A stretch of DNA of 64,000 nt, taken from Lentzea aerocolonigenes. GTDB lineage: Bacteria > Actinomycetota > Actinomycetes > Mycobacteriales > Pseudonocardiaceae. The notes below the pieces were generated by a model. That model made no database searches and was not told the DNA's origin. It saw only the letters and a program-made list of their open reading frames with translations. The stretch covers positions 62,001-126,000 of the forward strand of contig NZ_BBOJ01000014.1 of assembly GCF_000974445.1 (NCBI RefSeq), written 5' to 3'. Below, in pieces: positions 22,097 to 31,333 of this stretch; the first letter of the stretch is position 1; each line of letters starts with the position of its first letter. The position numbers and the translations under genes are program-made.

Positions 22097-24142
22097 TTGC
22101 CGAGCCAGGACGACGCGAGATCGTCGCGCCCGACGGGGCGTGACTCGCTGGCGCGCGACTGGGCGATCAAGGTCAGTCGGACTGCCTACATTCCCTTTTC
22201 TGCCGCGAAGCTGACTGACGAGCTCCACGAGTTGTTGAACGTCGTGGCTGAGGCGCTGGCTGGGGATCCCGCTGCTGCTGCGTCCGTCGGTACTCGTCTG
22301 GTGGAGATCCACTGCGTTGGGGCCGACAGTCTGCGGGTTTCGGTTGAGGTTCTCGCCGAGTTCGTGGTGGCTGAGGGGGCTGATCCGCGTCGGGCCGCGT
22401 TGGTGGTCGGGGCCGTGGCTGCTGCTTACACCGCGGCCATTCAGGCCTTTGTGCTCGAGCAGCAGGAGAGCATCAGTCAGGCGTTGTTGAGGGCGAACCG
22501 GGCCGTGCAGTTGGACTTGCAGGCCAGCGAAGAGCGGTTCGAGGACATTTTTGCCCACTCGTCCACCGGCATTGCCATGGTGAGTCTGGACGGTGAGCTG
22601 GAGCGGGCCAACGAGGCGTTGTGCAACATCCTTCGGCGCGAGGACGTTGCGGGGATGACGCTGTCGGATCTGATCGCGCCGGCTGATCTGCCGTTGGTTC
22701 ACGACGCGTTGGCCAGTTTGAAGTACGGGCGGATGCGGCGGGTCGAGGAACGGCCTCGGTTGATCGATCGCGACGGGGAGCACTTCCGGGTGTTGCTCGC
22801 GGCGACCGTGCAGAAGGACGCTGAGGACAATCCTCGGCACTTCGTTCTGATGATCGACGACGACAGCCAGCTCACGTTGCTCGGTGGGCGGTTGCAGTAC
22901 CAGTCGCTGCACGACGCGTTGACCGGGTTGCCGAACCGGCAGTACCTGACCACTCGGCTGGAGTCGTTGTTGCACAGCGACATCGAGTTCGGGGTGACGT
23001 TGTACCACCTCGATCTCGACGCGTTCGCCGTGATCACGGACGGGCTCGGGCGCGAGATCGGTGACAAGGTGCTCAAGCTCGTGGCGGAGCGGTTGTCGGC
23101 TGTTTTCGCCAGTGAGAAGGCCATGGTCGCGCGGCTCGAAGGGGACGAGTTCGCCGTGCTCGTGGAGAACGGGCCGGAGACGCCGGACGTCGACACGACT
23201 ATTCGGATGATCGAGCACGAGCTGGCCGAGCCCGTCTACTTCGGGGATCACGGGGTGGCCGTGTCGGCGACGATCGGGGTGTTGCCGCGGCTGCATCCCG
23301 GTGATCATCCTGCTGAGGTGTTGCGGGCGTCGGACATGACGTTGCGGCGGGCCAAGCGCAGTGGGCGGCGGCAGTGGGGGCTGCACGACGCCACGCAGGA
23401 CAAGCGGGAGCAGGAGGAGTTCGCGCTCGCCGCGGTCATGCCGGGGGCGTGGGAGAGCGGCGAGATCGAGGTCGTGTTCAACCCCGTCATGAAGCTCGAC
23501 GGGACCGGACGGGTGTGCGTCGAGGCCGAGCTGAACTGGCGGCACCGGGACGTCGGGCTGATCGGGCACGAGAAGTGCGTGTCGATGGCCGAGCACACCG
23601 GGTTGATGCTGCCGCTCGGTGAGTGGATGTTACGCAGGGCCGCTGAGACGGCGTGCCGGTACGACGAGGTGCTCGCGGTGTGCCTGACCGAGAGCATGGC
23701 CAACAGCCCTGACCTGGTGCGGGACGTGCGGCGGGTGCTCGCGGACACCGGGTTGCACGCCGGGCGGTTGTTGCTGGGGTTCCCGGTGCACGTGCTCGCG
23801 GCCGAGGACAGCGAGGCCGCCGACAACCTCGACCTGCTCTCCGACATGGGACTGCACATCGGCGCCCGCGACTTCAAAGGATCCACCGCGGAGATCGAGC
23901 TCGTGCGCTCACTCGGCGTGAGGGCCGTGCGAGTGGAGGGGCGCAGTCAGAAGCCCGACGAGCTGGTGTCGCACGTGCTCAGCGACCTCGTCGGGTTCGT
24001 GCACGAGGCCGGTGGTCTCGTGGTCATCGACTCGATCGAGGACGCTGAGCAGAGGGACTGGTGGGGTGAGCTCGGCGCCGACGCGGGCGTCGGGCCGGTG
24101 TTCTGCGTCGAACCGACTACGGAGTGGCCCGACGCGGGCTGA
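22097..24142 (+). CDS. PAS-GGDEF-EAL cyclic-di-GMP signalling protein, EAL degenerate
   Basis: A 681-residue protein: an N-terminal helical sensor (LARDWAIKVSRTAYIPF onward), PAS domain (about 150-270, SEERFEDIFAHSSTGIAMV), GGDEF domain with DALTGLPNRQYL and active-site variant EGDEF (RLEGDEFAV), and a C-terminal EAL-like domain. In the EAL domain the signature is EAEL and the DDFGTG loop is ARDFKGST, so phosphodiesterase activity is unlikely; EGDEF can still be active in known cyclases. The TTG at 22097 with AGGTGG upstream is the best start seen; longer versions would translate the tandem repeat. It overlaps the convergent gene by 26 bp. Confidence 0.82.
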   Translation: MPSQDDARSSRPTGRDSLARDWAIKVSRTAYIPFSAAKLTDELHELLNVVAEALAGDPAAAASVGTRLVEIHCVGADSLRVSVEVLAEFVVAEGADPRRAALVVGAVAAAYTAAIQAFVLEQQESISQALLRANRAVQLDLQASEERFEDIFAHSSTGIAMVSLDGELERANEALCNILRREDVAGMTLSDLIAPADLPLVHDALASLKYGRMRRVEERPRLIDRDGEHFRVLLAATVQKDAEDNPRHFVLMIDDDSQLTLLGGRLQYQSLHDALTGLPNRQYLTTRLESLLHSDIEFGVTLYHLDLDAFAVITDGLGREIGDKVLKLVAERLSAVFASEKAMVARLEGDEFAVLVENGPETPDVDTTIRMIEHELAEPVYFGDHGVAVSATIGVLPRLHPGDHPAEVLRASDMTLRRAKRSGRRQWGLHDATQDKREQEEFALAAVMPGAWESGEIEVVFNPVMKLDGTGRVCVEAELNWRHRDVGLIGHEKCVSMAEHTGLMLPLGEWMLRRAAETACRYDEVLAVCLTESMANSPDLVRDVRRVLADTGLHAGRLLLGFPVHVLAAEDSEAADNLDLLSDMGLHIGARDFKGSTAEIELVRSLGVRAVRVEGRSQKPDELVSHVLSDLVGFVHEAGGLVVIDSIEDAEQRDWWGELGADAGVGPVFCVEPTTEWPDAG

Positions 24143-24614
24143 GGTGCACGAGGATCAGCGCGAAGCCCGCGATGGTCACCATGCGCAGGGCGGCCGTGAT
24201 GCCGTTCCAGTCCTTCGACTGCCACATCGCGAACCACTCACCGCCGATCGTGATGAACCCGCCGAGGAACAGCGCCACGATCATCAGCAGACCGGCGGAC
24301 GCGAACTTGCGCGCGCTGTCCTCCTTGTCGCGGATGTAGGCGATCGTGCCGGCGGTCAGCAGGACCGCCGAGATCGCCTCCCACAGGATGATCGCGAGGT
24401 AGACGACGGTGACGACCGCGGGGCTGGTGATCGCCCGCCACTTCAGTCCCTGACCGAAGGTGGTGTCCATGGCGAGGACGTGCTTCACGAACGCTTCGTT
24501 CGTGCCGTAGTCCGTGACGTTGCCGAGCACCACGAGAAGCATGTTGAGCGCGATGAACCCGACGGTCACCGCGACGACCGCGCGCAAGCTGCCGACCCGA
24601 GCAAGAAGACGCAT
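24117..24614 (-). CDS. DUF2165-like four-helix membrane protein
   Basis: A 165-residue protein with four hydrophobic segments (VVAVTVGFIALNMLLVVLG; TVVYLAIILWEAISAVLLTA; AGLLMIVALFLGGFITIGG; MVTIAGFALILVHL) and the family-like EWFAMWQSKDWNG motif between the last two. Function of the family is unknown; it is expected in the cytoplasmic membrane. The ATG at 24614 has no clear ribosome-binding site, so the mRNA may be leaderless. It starts 72 bp after the STAND/WD40 gene stop on the same strand, and its 3' end overlaps the convergent PAS-GGDEF-EAL gene by 26 bp. Confidence 0.8.
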   Translation of the reverse strand: MRLLARVGSLRAVVAVTVGFIALNMLLVVLGNVTDYGTNEAFVKHVLAMDTTFGQGLKWRAITSPAVVTVVYLAIILWEAISAVLLTAGTIAYIRDKEDSARKFASAGLLMIVALFLGGFITIGGEWFAMWQSKDWNGITAALRMVTIAGFALILVHLSPRRATP

Positions 24615-24685
24615 GGCGCGGACAGTAACCGATGGAGCGCGGTCCGTGAGACCGGTTCGTGCTGTCTCCCACCCGCCGGACGGGC

Positions 24686-27600
24686 TCAGCAGGGCGCCTG
24701 GAACTCCGCCTGCGGCAGGCGGTCCTGCCAGAGCTCCTCGGTGAGCGCACCCCGCGTCGAGGCGCAGATGCGGGCGGCCTCGTGCGTCACGTCGAGGTCC
24801 CACAGCCGCATCACGCCGTCAGCGCCACCGGTCAGCAGCACCTGGCTTCCCGGTCTGAAGTGGACGGTCATCTCCGCGCCCGACGTGAGCGCCATCTGCT
24901 GGCCGAGTGGCACCGCCTGGGCGGGATTGCTGATGTCCCACAACCGGAACGTCTTGTCCGAGCTGGCGCTCGCGAGGATCTTGCCGTCTCCCGACACCGA
25001 CAGCGAGCTGATCTGCTGGGTGTGGCCGGTGAGCACGCCGATCGCGACCGGCTTCTCCCGGTTCCGCACGTCGAACAGCCGGACCGCCTTGTCGACGCCT
25101 CCCGTAATAAGGGTCTGCCCGTCCGGGGTGAAGACGACCCGCTGGACGGGCTCGTGGTGGTCCGTCACCGGGGTGCCGAGCAGCCTCGGTTTCGCCGGGT
25201 CGGTCACGTCCCACAGCCGGAACGTGCGGTCGCTGCTCACGGTCACCAGCGTCCTGCCGTCCGGGCTGAACGCCACGTCGTTGACGTACCCGTCGTGCCC
25301 GGTCAGCGGGTCGCCCAGCTTGACGGGCTGCGCGGGATCACTGATGTTCCACAGCTGCACCGACTTGTCGTCGTTGCCGATGACCAGGGTCTTCCCGTCG
25401 GGCGTGAACCCGGTCGGGTAGGAGAACCGGGTGGCGAGCGGGATCGGCTGCCCGAGCGGCACGACGTGCGCCGGGTCGCTGCTGTCCCACAGGCGCAGCG
25501 TCCTGGCGTTGGTGATGGTGACGAGGACCTTGCCGTCCGGCGAGAGCTTCGGCTTGGTGAGCCCGCGTTCCTCGCCGACCAGGGCTGAGCCGACCGGCTT
25601 CGGCACGGTCGGGTCCGTGGTGTCCCACAGGCGCAGGGTCCTCGGGCCGGAGCCGGACACGAGCAGCCTGCCGTCACCGCTGAAGATCGGACCCGTCACG
25701 TCGGAGGGCGCGAGCAGCACCATGTTCTGCGGCAACGACCACAGCCGCACGGAGTTCTCCAGGGCACCGGTCGCGAGGGTGCGCCCGTCCGGGCTCCAGC
25801 CGACCGCGAACAGGCCACCGCTGGACGCCGCGAGCGGTTTGCCGATCTGGCTCACCGCCGCCGGGTCGCTGAGGTTCCACAACCGGGCGGTGCCGTCCGA
25901 CGCACCCGAGGCGAGCACTCGGCCGTCGGGGCTGAACTTCACCGACCACACGCCGGCGGTGTGGCCGACCAGCGCGTCTCCCATCGGCTCCTGTTTCGCG
26001 GGGTCCCACAGCCGCACCGTGCTGTCGTCGCTGCCGGACGCGAGGAGCTTGCCGTCCGGGCTGAACGCCACCGAGTGCACGCCGTCGGTGTGGCCGGTCA
26101 TCGGTTTGCCGATCACGGCGTGGGAGGCGACGTCCCAGAGCCGGACCGTCCTGTCGTCGCCGGAGGCCGCGAGCGTCCTGCCGTCCGGGCTGAAGGCGAG
26201 CGTCCTGACCGCGGCGGTGGCGCCGCGCAGCGGTTCGCCGAGCGGCACCGGGTTCGACGGGTCGCTCACGTTCCACAACCGCGCGGTCTTGTCCTCGTTC
26301 GCCGCGGCGAGGGTCTTGCCGTCGGGACTGAACTCCAGCAGGTAGCTCGTGCCGTTGCCGGTCTCGATGGTCTTGAGGTGCTGCGGGTGCGCCCGGTCGG
26401 TGATGTCCCACAACCGGATCGTCTTGTCGTTGCCGGTGGTGGCGAGCACCTTGTCGTCCGGGGAGAACACCGCGGACGTCAGCCAGTCGGTGTGACCGGT
26501 GATCACCGCGAGCGGCTGCGGGTTGGACTTGTCCCGCACGTCCCACAGGCGTGCGGTGCGGTCGTAGCTCGCCGTCGCGAGGACCGTGCCGTCCCTGGTG
26601 AACGACGTCAGGTACACCGCGCCGGTGTGGCCGTGCAGCGGTACGGCCAGCGGTGTCTGCTGGTCCGCGAGCAGCTTGGAGGTCACGTTCTGGTCGTCCG
26701 GCCGCATCCGGTGCGCGGCGAGCAGCATCTGGGCGGCCAGCGACGGGTCGGTGTCGGCGAGCCGGTCCGCCTCGGCGACGACCTGGCGGAACACCGCGTC
26801 GTTGCGCTGCCGCACTGCGATCACCGCGGCGCTGGCCGCGATCAGCGCGAACACCACCACGAGGGAGACGGCGCTGCGCCGCAGCCAGACGCTCTTGCGG
26901 TGCTGGCGTTCCGAGGCCTGCACGAACTCTCTCGCTTGCGCGGTGACCTGCTGCTGCCGCGCGCCCTCCAGCCGTGCGCCGCGGTAGAGCAACGACGAGT
27001 CGCGCTCGCTCGTGGCCCACACCGCCGCGTCCTCCTCCAGCCGCTGCCGGGCGAGGTTGCCCGCGCGGTCCTCGTCGATCCAGCTGCGCAGCCGCGGCCA
27101 CGCGTGCAGCAGCGCCTCGTGCGTGATCTCCACGCTGCCGGAGTCGACGGTGATCAGGCGGGCACGGGTGAGCACTTCGAGCGCTCGTTCGGTGGCGGCG
27201 AGGTTCGTGCTGGCCTCGAGCAGGGCGTGGCGGCTCGACCTGCGGCGGGTGTCCTGGGTGTCGTCGCCGACCCGGACCAGGCGCAGGAGCAGCTGCTTGC
27301 CCGCCGCCTTGCCGGGCTCGTCGAGATCGGCCCAGGCGCGTTCGGCCGTGGTGGCGACGGCGCCCTGGATGCCGCCCGCCGCCCGGTAGCCCGCGATGGT
27401 GAGCCGGCCTGCCTGCCGTCGCTGCCAGGTGACCAGCAGGGCGTGGCTGAGCAGCGGGAGCGCGCCCGCGTCGTAGGCGTCCTTGCCGCGGCGGTTGTGT
27501 GCGCCGAGATCACGGAGCATCAGGTCGACCAGACCGGCCTCCAGCTGCAGGCCCGCGGCCTTGGCCGGGTTCGTCACGGCGTCGCGCACCTCGGCCGCGG

Positions 27601-28495
27601 ACATCGCGCCGAGCACCATCTGCCGGTTCTGCAGCGCCTCGGAGAGCTCGGGGAAGTCCAGGCAGCGGGCGTAGAAGTCGGCCCGCACGCCCAGCACGAC
27701 CGCGGTCTTCTCCGCCGCCGCGTGCAGTGCCTGGACGAACACGCGCAGCCGGTCCTCGTCGCCGCCGAGGGTGAACGCCTCCTCGAACTGGTCGACGATC
27801 ACCACCCGGTCGCCGACCGCGAGCTGCACCTCCTGCGCGAAGTCGGACAGCAGTTCCGAGCCTGCCGCCGATTCCAGCGTGACAATCAGTTCCGGCACCT
27901 GGAGCGCGAACTCCTTCAACGGGTCGGTGCCGGGAGAAATGATGATGGCGTCTTTGTTCAGGCGCGGGAGAACGCCTGCTTTCATCAGGCTCGACTTTCC
28001 GGCGCCGGACGCGCCGACGAGCATCGTGATGCCGTTTTCGTTGATTCGCGCGAGCAATGCGTTCGTCGAACGTTCCCTGCCGAAGAACCAACTCGCGTCC
28101 TCCGGGCCGAATGCGCTCAAACCCATGTACGGGCAGACTGCGGTGCCGTCCTGAGGGGGTGTGTCCGCCTCACCGACCGGGCTGGCGAGCGCCTCCTCCC
28201 AGAGCGCGCGCCACGCGTCGGCGTCGTACAGGCCGTCGACCGCGGGCTGCGGCTTGCGCTTGCGCGCCTCGCCGATGAGGACCTCGAGCACGGCGCTCAG
28301 CCCGCTGAACTTCGCGGGCACGTTCCGGCCGCGCCGCCAGTCGCTGACGCGCTGTGCCGGCACGCGAACCGGTCGGCCCTGCTCGTCCGTTCGGCGGGCA
28401 CGAGCGACCGACTCGGTGACCCGCTTCAGGGGTGGGTCGCCTGCCTCCGCGTAGAGCAGCGCGAAGCGCTCCGCGAAGACGCCACGGGGTCCCAA
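24686..28495 (-). CDS. STAND NTPase with N-terminal HTH-like region and 14 WD40 repeats
   Basis: A 1269-residue protein. Residues 5-75 resemble an Xre-like helix-turn-helix (FAERFALLYAEAGDPPLKRV ... VPAQRVSDWRRGRN). A STAND NTPase follows with GASGAGKSS (161-169), VVIVDQFEE (231-239) and a winged-helix region near 455-475 (SVEITHEALLHAWPRL). One membrane helix is at about 541-562. Fourteen WD40 repeats fill residues 618-1250, each ending R(L/F)WD or a variant, enough for two seven-bladed propellers. The NTPase would be cytoplasmic and the propellers on the other side if the helix spans the membrane. TTG at 28495 follows GGAGG. Such proteins are thought to be ligand-triggered switches; some relatives act in phage defence. 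Confidence 0.9.
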   Translation of the reverse strand: MGPRGVFAERFALLYAEAGDPPLKRVTESVARARRTDEQGRPVRVPAQRVSDWRRGRNVPAKFSGLSAVLEVLIGEARKRKPQPAVDGLYDADAWRALWEEALASPVGEADTPPQDGTAVCPYMGLSAFGPEDASWFFGRERSTNALLARINENGITMLVGASGAGKSSLMKAGVLPRLNKDAIIISPGTDPLKEFALQVPELIVTLESAAGSELLSDFAQEVQLAVGDRVVIVDQFEEAFTLGGDEDRLRVFVQALHAAAEKTAVVLGVRADFYARCLDFPELSEALQNRQMVLGAMSAAEVRDAVTNPAKAAGLQLEAGLVDLMLRDLGAHNRRGKDAYDAGALPLLSHALLVTWQRRQAGRLTIAGYRAAGGIQGAVATTAERAWADLDEPGKAAGKQLLLRLVRVGDDTQDTRRRSSRHALLEASTNLAATERALEVLTRARLITVDSGSVEITHEALLHAWPRLRSWIDEDRAGNLARQRLEEDAAVWATSERDSSLLYRGARLEGARQQQVTAQAREFVQASERQHRKSVWLRRSAVSLVVVFALIAASAAVIAVRQRNDAVFRQVVAEADRLADTDPSLAAQMLLAAHRMRPDDQNVTSKLLADQQTPLAVPLHGHTGAVYLTSFTRDGTVLATASYDRTARLWDVRDKSNPQPLAVITGHTDWLTSAVFSPDDKVLATTGNDKTIRLWDITDRAHPQHLKTIETGNGTSYLLEFSPDGKTLAAANEDKTARLWNVSDPSNPVPLGEPLRGATAAVRTLAFSPDGRTLAASGDDRTVRLWDVASHAVIGKPMTGHTDGVHSVAFSPDGKLLASGSDDSTVRLWDPAKQEPMGDALVGHTAGVWSVKFSPDGRVLASGASDGTARLWNLSDPAAVSQIGKPLAASSGGLFAVGWSPDGRTLATGALENSVRLWSLPQNMVLLAPSDVTGPIFSGDGRLLVSGSGPRTLRLWDTTDPTVPKPVGSALVGEERGLTKPKLSPDGKVLVTITNARTLRLWDSSDPAHVVPLGQPIPLATRFSYPTGFTPDGKTLVIGNDDKSVQLWNISDPAQPVKLGDPLTGHDGYVNDVAFSPDGRTLVTVSSDRTFRLWDVTDPAKPRLLGTPVTDHHEPVQRVVFTPDGQTLITGGVDKAVRLFDVRNREKPVAIGVLTGHTQQISSLSVSGDGKILASASSDKTFRLWDISNPAQAVPLGQQMALTSGAEMTVHFRPGSQVLLTGGADGVMRLWDLDVTHEAARICASTRGALTEELWQDRLPQAEFQAPC

Positions 28496-28672
28496 GCGGC
28501 CTCCACCTCGTCCGGACCGGAAAACGTGGACCGCCCGTCTGAGCTGCAGCGCAAGCTCCGGACAGGCCGTCAGAAGCCCACCCTAACGAGGTGGTCTGAC
28601 AACCTCGACCCCACGTCCTTTCACGAGACCGGGAGACCGTCACAGTGGTAGTGGCTGACTGGGGCAAAACTT

Positions 28673-28710
28673 CCACGGCTGAGGAGTGCTGGGGGTCTCC
28701 TCAGCCGTGG
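28673..28710 (-). terminator. Rho-independent terminator after the LCP gene
   Basis: CCACGGCTGAGGAG (28673-28686) and CTCCTCAGCCGTGG (28697-28710) form a perfect 14-bp stem. Read on the minus strand it is followed by AAGTTTTGCC, a short T-tract, 38 bp past the LCP stop codon. Confidence 0.85.
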
Positions 28711-28747
28711 CCTCGCCCGAGCGAATGGCAGGGTGCTGCCTGCTAGG

Positions 28748-29647
28748 TCAGGCGGCTTTCCAGAGCTCGTCCGCCTCCGGTTGCTTCGGCTGAACCCGGT
28801 TCGGGTCGGGCAGGTACGTTTCCGTCGGCAGCGTCACGTAGGTGATGTTGCCCGGTTTCAACGCGGTGAGCTTTCCCGCGAGGTCCGCCAATTTCGGAAT
28901 CGAGCCGATCTCGGTGTCGGTCACGATCGACTTCGTCAGGACGTCCGCGAGTTCGAGTGTTTTCTGCGGGCTCGCGAGCCAGTTCTCGTTCGACAGTTTC
29001 TCGCTCAACGCGCGCATGAAGAGCTGCTGGTTCTTGATGCGGTTGAGGTCGCTGCCGTCACCGATGCTGTAGCGGGTGCGGACGAATGCGAGCGCCTGCG
29101 TTCCGTCGAGCTTCACCGGTCCGGCCGGCACGTGCAGCCCGCTCTTCTCGTCGTCGATCGGCTCGGGCATTGTCACGTCGATGCCGCCGAGCCGGTCGAT
29201 GACGTCGCGGAAACCGTTGAAGTCGATCTGCACGAAGTGGTCGATCCGGATGCCGCTCATCTGCTCGACCGTCGCCACCGTGCACGCGGCGCCGCCCGTG
29301 GAGAAGGCGCTGTTGAACATGGCGACGGCGGCGGGCGGGCTGTTCCCGCACCGGGGCCTCGGCACCATCGTGTCGCGCGGGATGCTGACCACGCGCGCCT
29401 GGTCGCCGGCGGCGTTGAGCTGGACGACCATGGCGGTGTCGGACCGCCCGTCGTCCTTGCCGATCAGGAGGATGTTGAGGGGCCTGCCAGGCGTCGAAGG
29501 AGGCCTGGGGTGGGTGATCTCCTCAGCGAGATCGACGGTCTTGAGATTGCTCTCGAGCCGCCAGTAGGAACCCCCGACCACGACGCCCGCCGTGATGACC
29601 ACGGCGGCCCCCGAGACCGCGAGCCATCGTTTCAGGTGGACGTTCAT
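28748..29647 (-). CDS. LytR-CpsA-Psr (LCP) family cell-wall glycopolymer ligase
   Basis: A 299-residue membrane-anchored protein: short cytoplasmic N-terminus, one TM helix (WLAVSGAAVVITAGVVVGGSY, about 8-28), then the extracellular LCP domain. Key motifs are LLIGKDDGRSDTAMVVQLN, SIPRDTMVP, and the C-terminal VRTRYSIGDGSDLNRIKNQQ with the conserved Arg/Asp that bind the polyprenyl pyrophosphate substrate. LCP enzymes transfer teichoic acids, arabinogalactan or other glycopolymers to peptidoglycan. ATG at 29647. It is monocistronic, closed by a strong terminator at 28673-28710. Confidence 0.92.
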   Translation of the reverse strand: MNVHLKRWLAVSGAAVVITAGVVVGGSYWRLESNLKTVDLAEEITHPRPPSTPGRPLNILLIGKDDGRSDTAMVVQLNAAGDQARVVSIPRDTMVPRPRCGNSPPAAVAMFNSAFSTGGAACTVATVEQMSGIRIDHFVQIDFNGFRDVIDRLGGIDVTMPEPIDDEKSGLHVPAGPVKLDGTQALAFVRTRYSIGDGSDLNRIKNQQLFMRALSEKLSNENWLASPQKTLELADVLTKSIVTDTEIGSIPKLADLAGKLTALKPGNITYVTLPTETYLPDPNRVQPKQPEADELWKAA

Positions 29648-29789
29648 GTCTTCGACGGTCCCGGCTGTTTGTCCGGATCCCGTCGGTGGTTCGTCATGGT
29701 TGTGTCACAGCGCGCCTCAGCTGGTATTTCGGTGTCGGGCTGCGCGCGCGGGTAGTACAAAGGCGTCGTCGATGCCGTTGGGGGATGCC

Positions 29790-30275
29790 ATGACAGTCCG
29801 TCTCGCCGTTGTTTCCGACGCTCCCGCCGTCGCCTCGGTGCACGTGCGGTCGTGGCAGGTCGCCTACCGCGGCGTGATCCCGAACTCCGTGCTCGACAAC
29901 CTCTCCGTCGAGGCACGCACGACGATGTGGGAAGGCGCGATCCCGTCCGGCGGTGTGTGGGTGGCGCTCGCCGACGACGAGATCGTCGGTTTCGCCTCCG
30001 CGGGCCCGTCCCGCGACGACGACGCGCCGTTCGAGCTCTACGCGATCTACGTGCTGTCCTCCGCGTGGGGCACGGGCCTCGGTTTCGAGCTGGCGAAGGC
30101 CGCGCTCGGCGACGAGCCCGACGTGGTCGTCTGGGTGCTGGAGGAGAACCCGCGGGCCCGAGCCTTCTACGAGCGCATCGGGTTCCAGACCGACGGGGTC
30201 ACGAAGACGCAGACCGCCGGTCCGGCCGAGTTGAAGGAACTCCGCTACCGCCGCACCAAGGGCGTTGCAGCGTGA
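29790..30275 (+). CDS. GNAT family N-acetyltransferase
   Basis: A 161-residue single-domain GNAT: VRSWQVAYRGVIP (typical N-terminal helix of this subfamily), YAIYVLSSAWGTGLGFELAK (acetyl-CoA loop, with G-T-G-L-G in place of the commoner R-G-x-G) and NPRARAFYERIGFQ. The acceptor is unknown. ATG at 29790 is chosen over the ATG at 29772 because GGGGG lies 5 nt upstream. It starts about 140 bp from the divergent LCP gene. Confidence 0.85.
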   Translation: MTVRLAVVSDAPAVASVHVRSWQVAYRGVIPNSVLDNLSVEARTTMWEGAIPSGGVWVALADDEIVGFASAGPSRDDDAPFELYAIYVLSSAWGTGLGFELAKAALGDEPDVVVWVLEENPRARAFYERIGFQTDGVTKTQTAGPAELKELRYRRTKGVAA

Positions 30276-30516
30276 TCTCGTCGACCAGCACTCCGTCCTC
30301 GTCGAGCACGCGGATCCTCATCGACTTCGGGCGATGTCGACGGCCGTGATGCCGTAGCGCAGGCGTGACCACGAGACGTTCGTGTCGTTGGAGGTCGCGC
30401 TTTTCTTGTAGCACTTCATGGTCGGTGTGCAGCCGGATCGATAGGGCACATCAACCCCTTCTGCCAGTACTTCTGCCGGTGCGACACTTCTCGTACGTGG
30501 ACCAGGGGAGGCAGCC

Positions 30517-30993
30517 GTGGTGTTTCGCCGCAGCATGGAGCCGCGCGAGGCCGACATAGCCCGCCAGGTGTTCGGCGACGCCCTTGACACCAGCTTTCTC
30601 CGCCTCGGCGAAGGCGGCCTGCTGGGCAGCTTCGGCGTGGCCCGCACACTGCCTCGCCTCGTCACCTTCCCGAAGGGCGTCCTGACCACGCCGCAGAACC
30701 AGGCCCGCTACGAGCGCTGGCTGGTGCACGAGCTGACCCACGCCTTCCAGTACCAGCACGGGCGCAGCGTCCTCAGCCTGCTGCCCACCGCCATCGCCGG
30801 GTTCTTCGTGAAGGGGCTGTACGACTACGGCGGTGTGGAGGGGCTGCGGGGGAAGGCGTTCACCGACTTCAACTCTGAGCAGCAGGCGAACATCGTGGCG
30901 GATTACTACTACTTGAGCACGTATGAGCCGGGGCGTGATCTATCGGCTTATGAGCCGCACATCAGCTGGGTGCGGTCGCAGGTGAGGCCTTAA
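30517..30993 (+). CDS. Putative zinc metalloprotein with HExxH motif (DUF4157-like)
   Basis: A 158-residue protein whose central helix WLVHELTHAFQYQHG carries the HExxH zinc motif, and which ends with EQQANIVADYY, a plausible third-ligand helix. This layout recalls DUF4157-type or 'basic secretory' metallopeptidases, but there is no signal peptide and the protein is short, so activity is uncertain. GTG at 30517 follows GGGGAGG, an excellent ribosome-binding site. The two tyrosine-rich stretches near the C-terminus are unusual. A bidirectional terminator follows at 31006. Confidence 0.75.
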   Translation: MVFRRSMEPREADIARQVFGDALDTSFLRLGEGGLLGSFGVARTLPRLVTFPKGVLTTPQNQARYERWLVHELTHAFQYQHGRSVLSLLPTAIAGFFVKGLYDYGGVEGLRGKAFTDFNSEQQANIVADYYYLSTYEPGRDLSAYEPHISWVRSQVRP

Positions 30994-31005
30994 CGGGTGG
31001 AAAAG

Positions 31006-31044
31006 ATCAAGCCTTGACCGCATTGCTGCTGGTCAAGGCTTGAT
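31006..31044. terminator. Bidirectional terminator
   Basis: ATCAAGCCTTGACC (31006-31019) and GGTCAAGGCTTGAT (31031-31044) form a perfect 14-bp stem with an 11-nt loop. AAAAG precedes it and TTTC follows, so it can end the plus-strand metalloprotein gene and the minus-strand tRNA transcript. Confidence 0.85.
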
Positions 31045-31060
31045 TTCACCCGGCGAAAGG

Positions 31061-31136
31061 TGGTGCCCCAGGCAGGATTCGAACCTGCGACACACGGTTT
31101 AGGAAACCGATGCTCTATCCCCTGAGCTACTAGGGC
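31061..31136 (-). tRNA. tRNA-Arg (anticodon CCU)
   Basis: On the minus strand a full cloverleaf is visible: acceptor GCCCTAG pairs with CTGGGGC, D-arm AGCTCAGGGGATAGAGC, anticodon loop TTCCTAA (anticodon CCT, reading AGG), T-arm CGCAGGTTCGAATCCTGCC, then A and an encoded CCA (31061-31063). It decodes the rare AGG codon. No integrase or attachment-site repeat is seen beside it. Confidence 0.95.
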
Positions 31137-31333
31137 TGGCGACAGCAGTCTAGCGGGGTGCGTCCATCGAGTTGACCAGCGCCCCCACCTACCGCGAACG
31201 ACCTCGCGGCCCACCGCGAGCCAGGCACAAATGCTCACGCACCGTAAGGGGCCAGTCGAGATCCCTGCGGCCGTTGGAGGGAAGTGAGGCAGGCCACCTT
31301 CTTTCGTGGAGAAACGTCAGGTACGCAGGGGGC

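Noticed and set aside
25961..28651. 896-codon plus-strand frame opposite the STAND/WD40 gene
   Set aside because: Mirrors the repeat structure of the opposite strand and has no homology signature.
30199..30419. Two tiny overlapping minus-strand frames (33 and 40 codons, ATGA overlap at 30318-30321) starting MKCYKKSATS and MRIRVLDEDG
   Set aside because: Codon composition looks slightly protein-like, but there is no ribosome-binding site, the second runs 77 bp antisense into a GNAT gene, and no family is recognised.
31061..31136. tRNA-Arg as an integration site for a mobile element
   Set aside because: No integrase, no repeat of the tRNA 3' end and no element-like gene content within reach.
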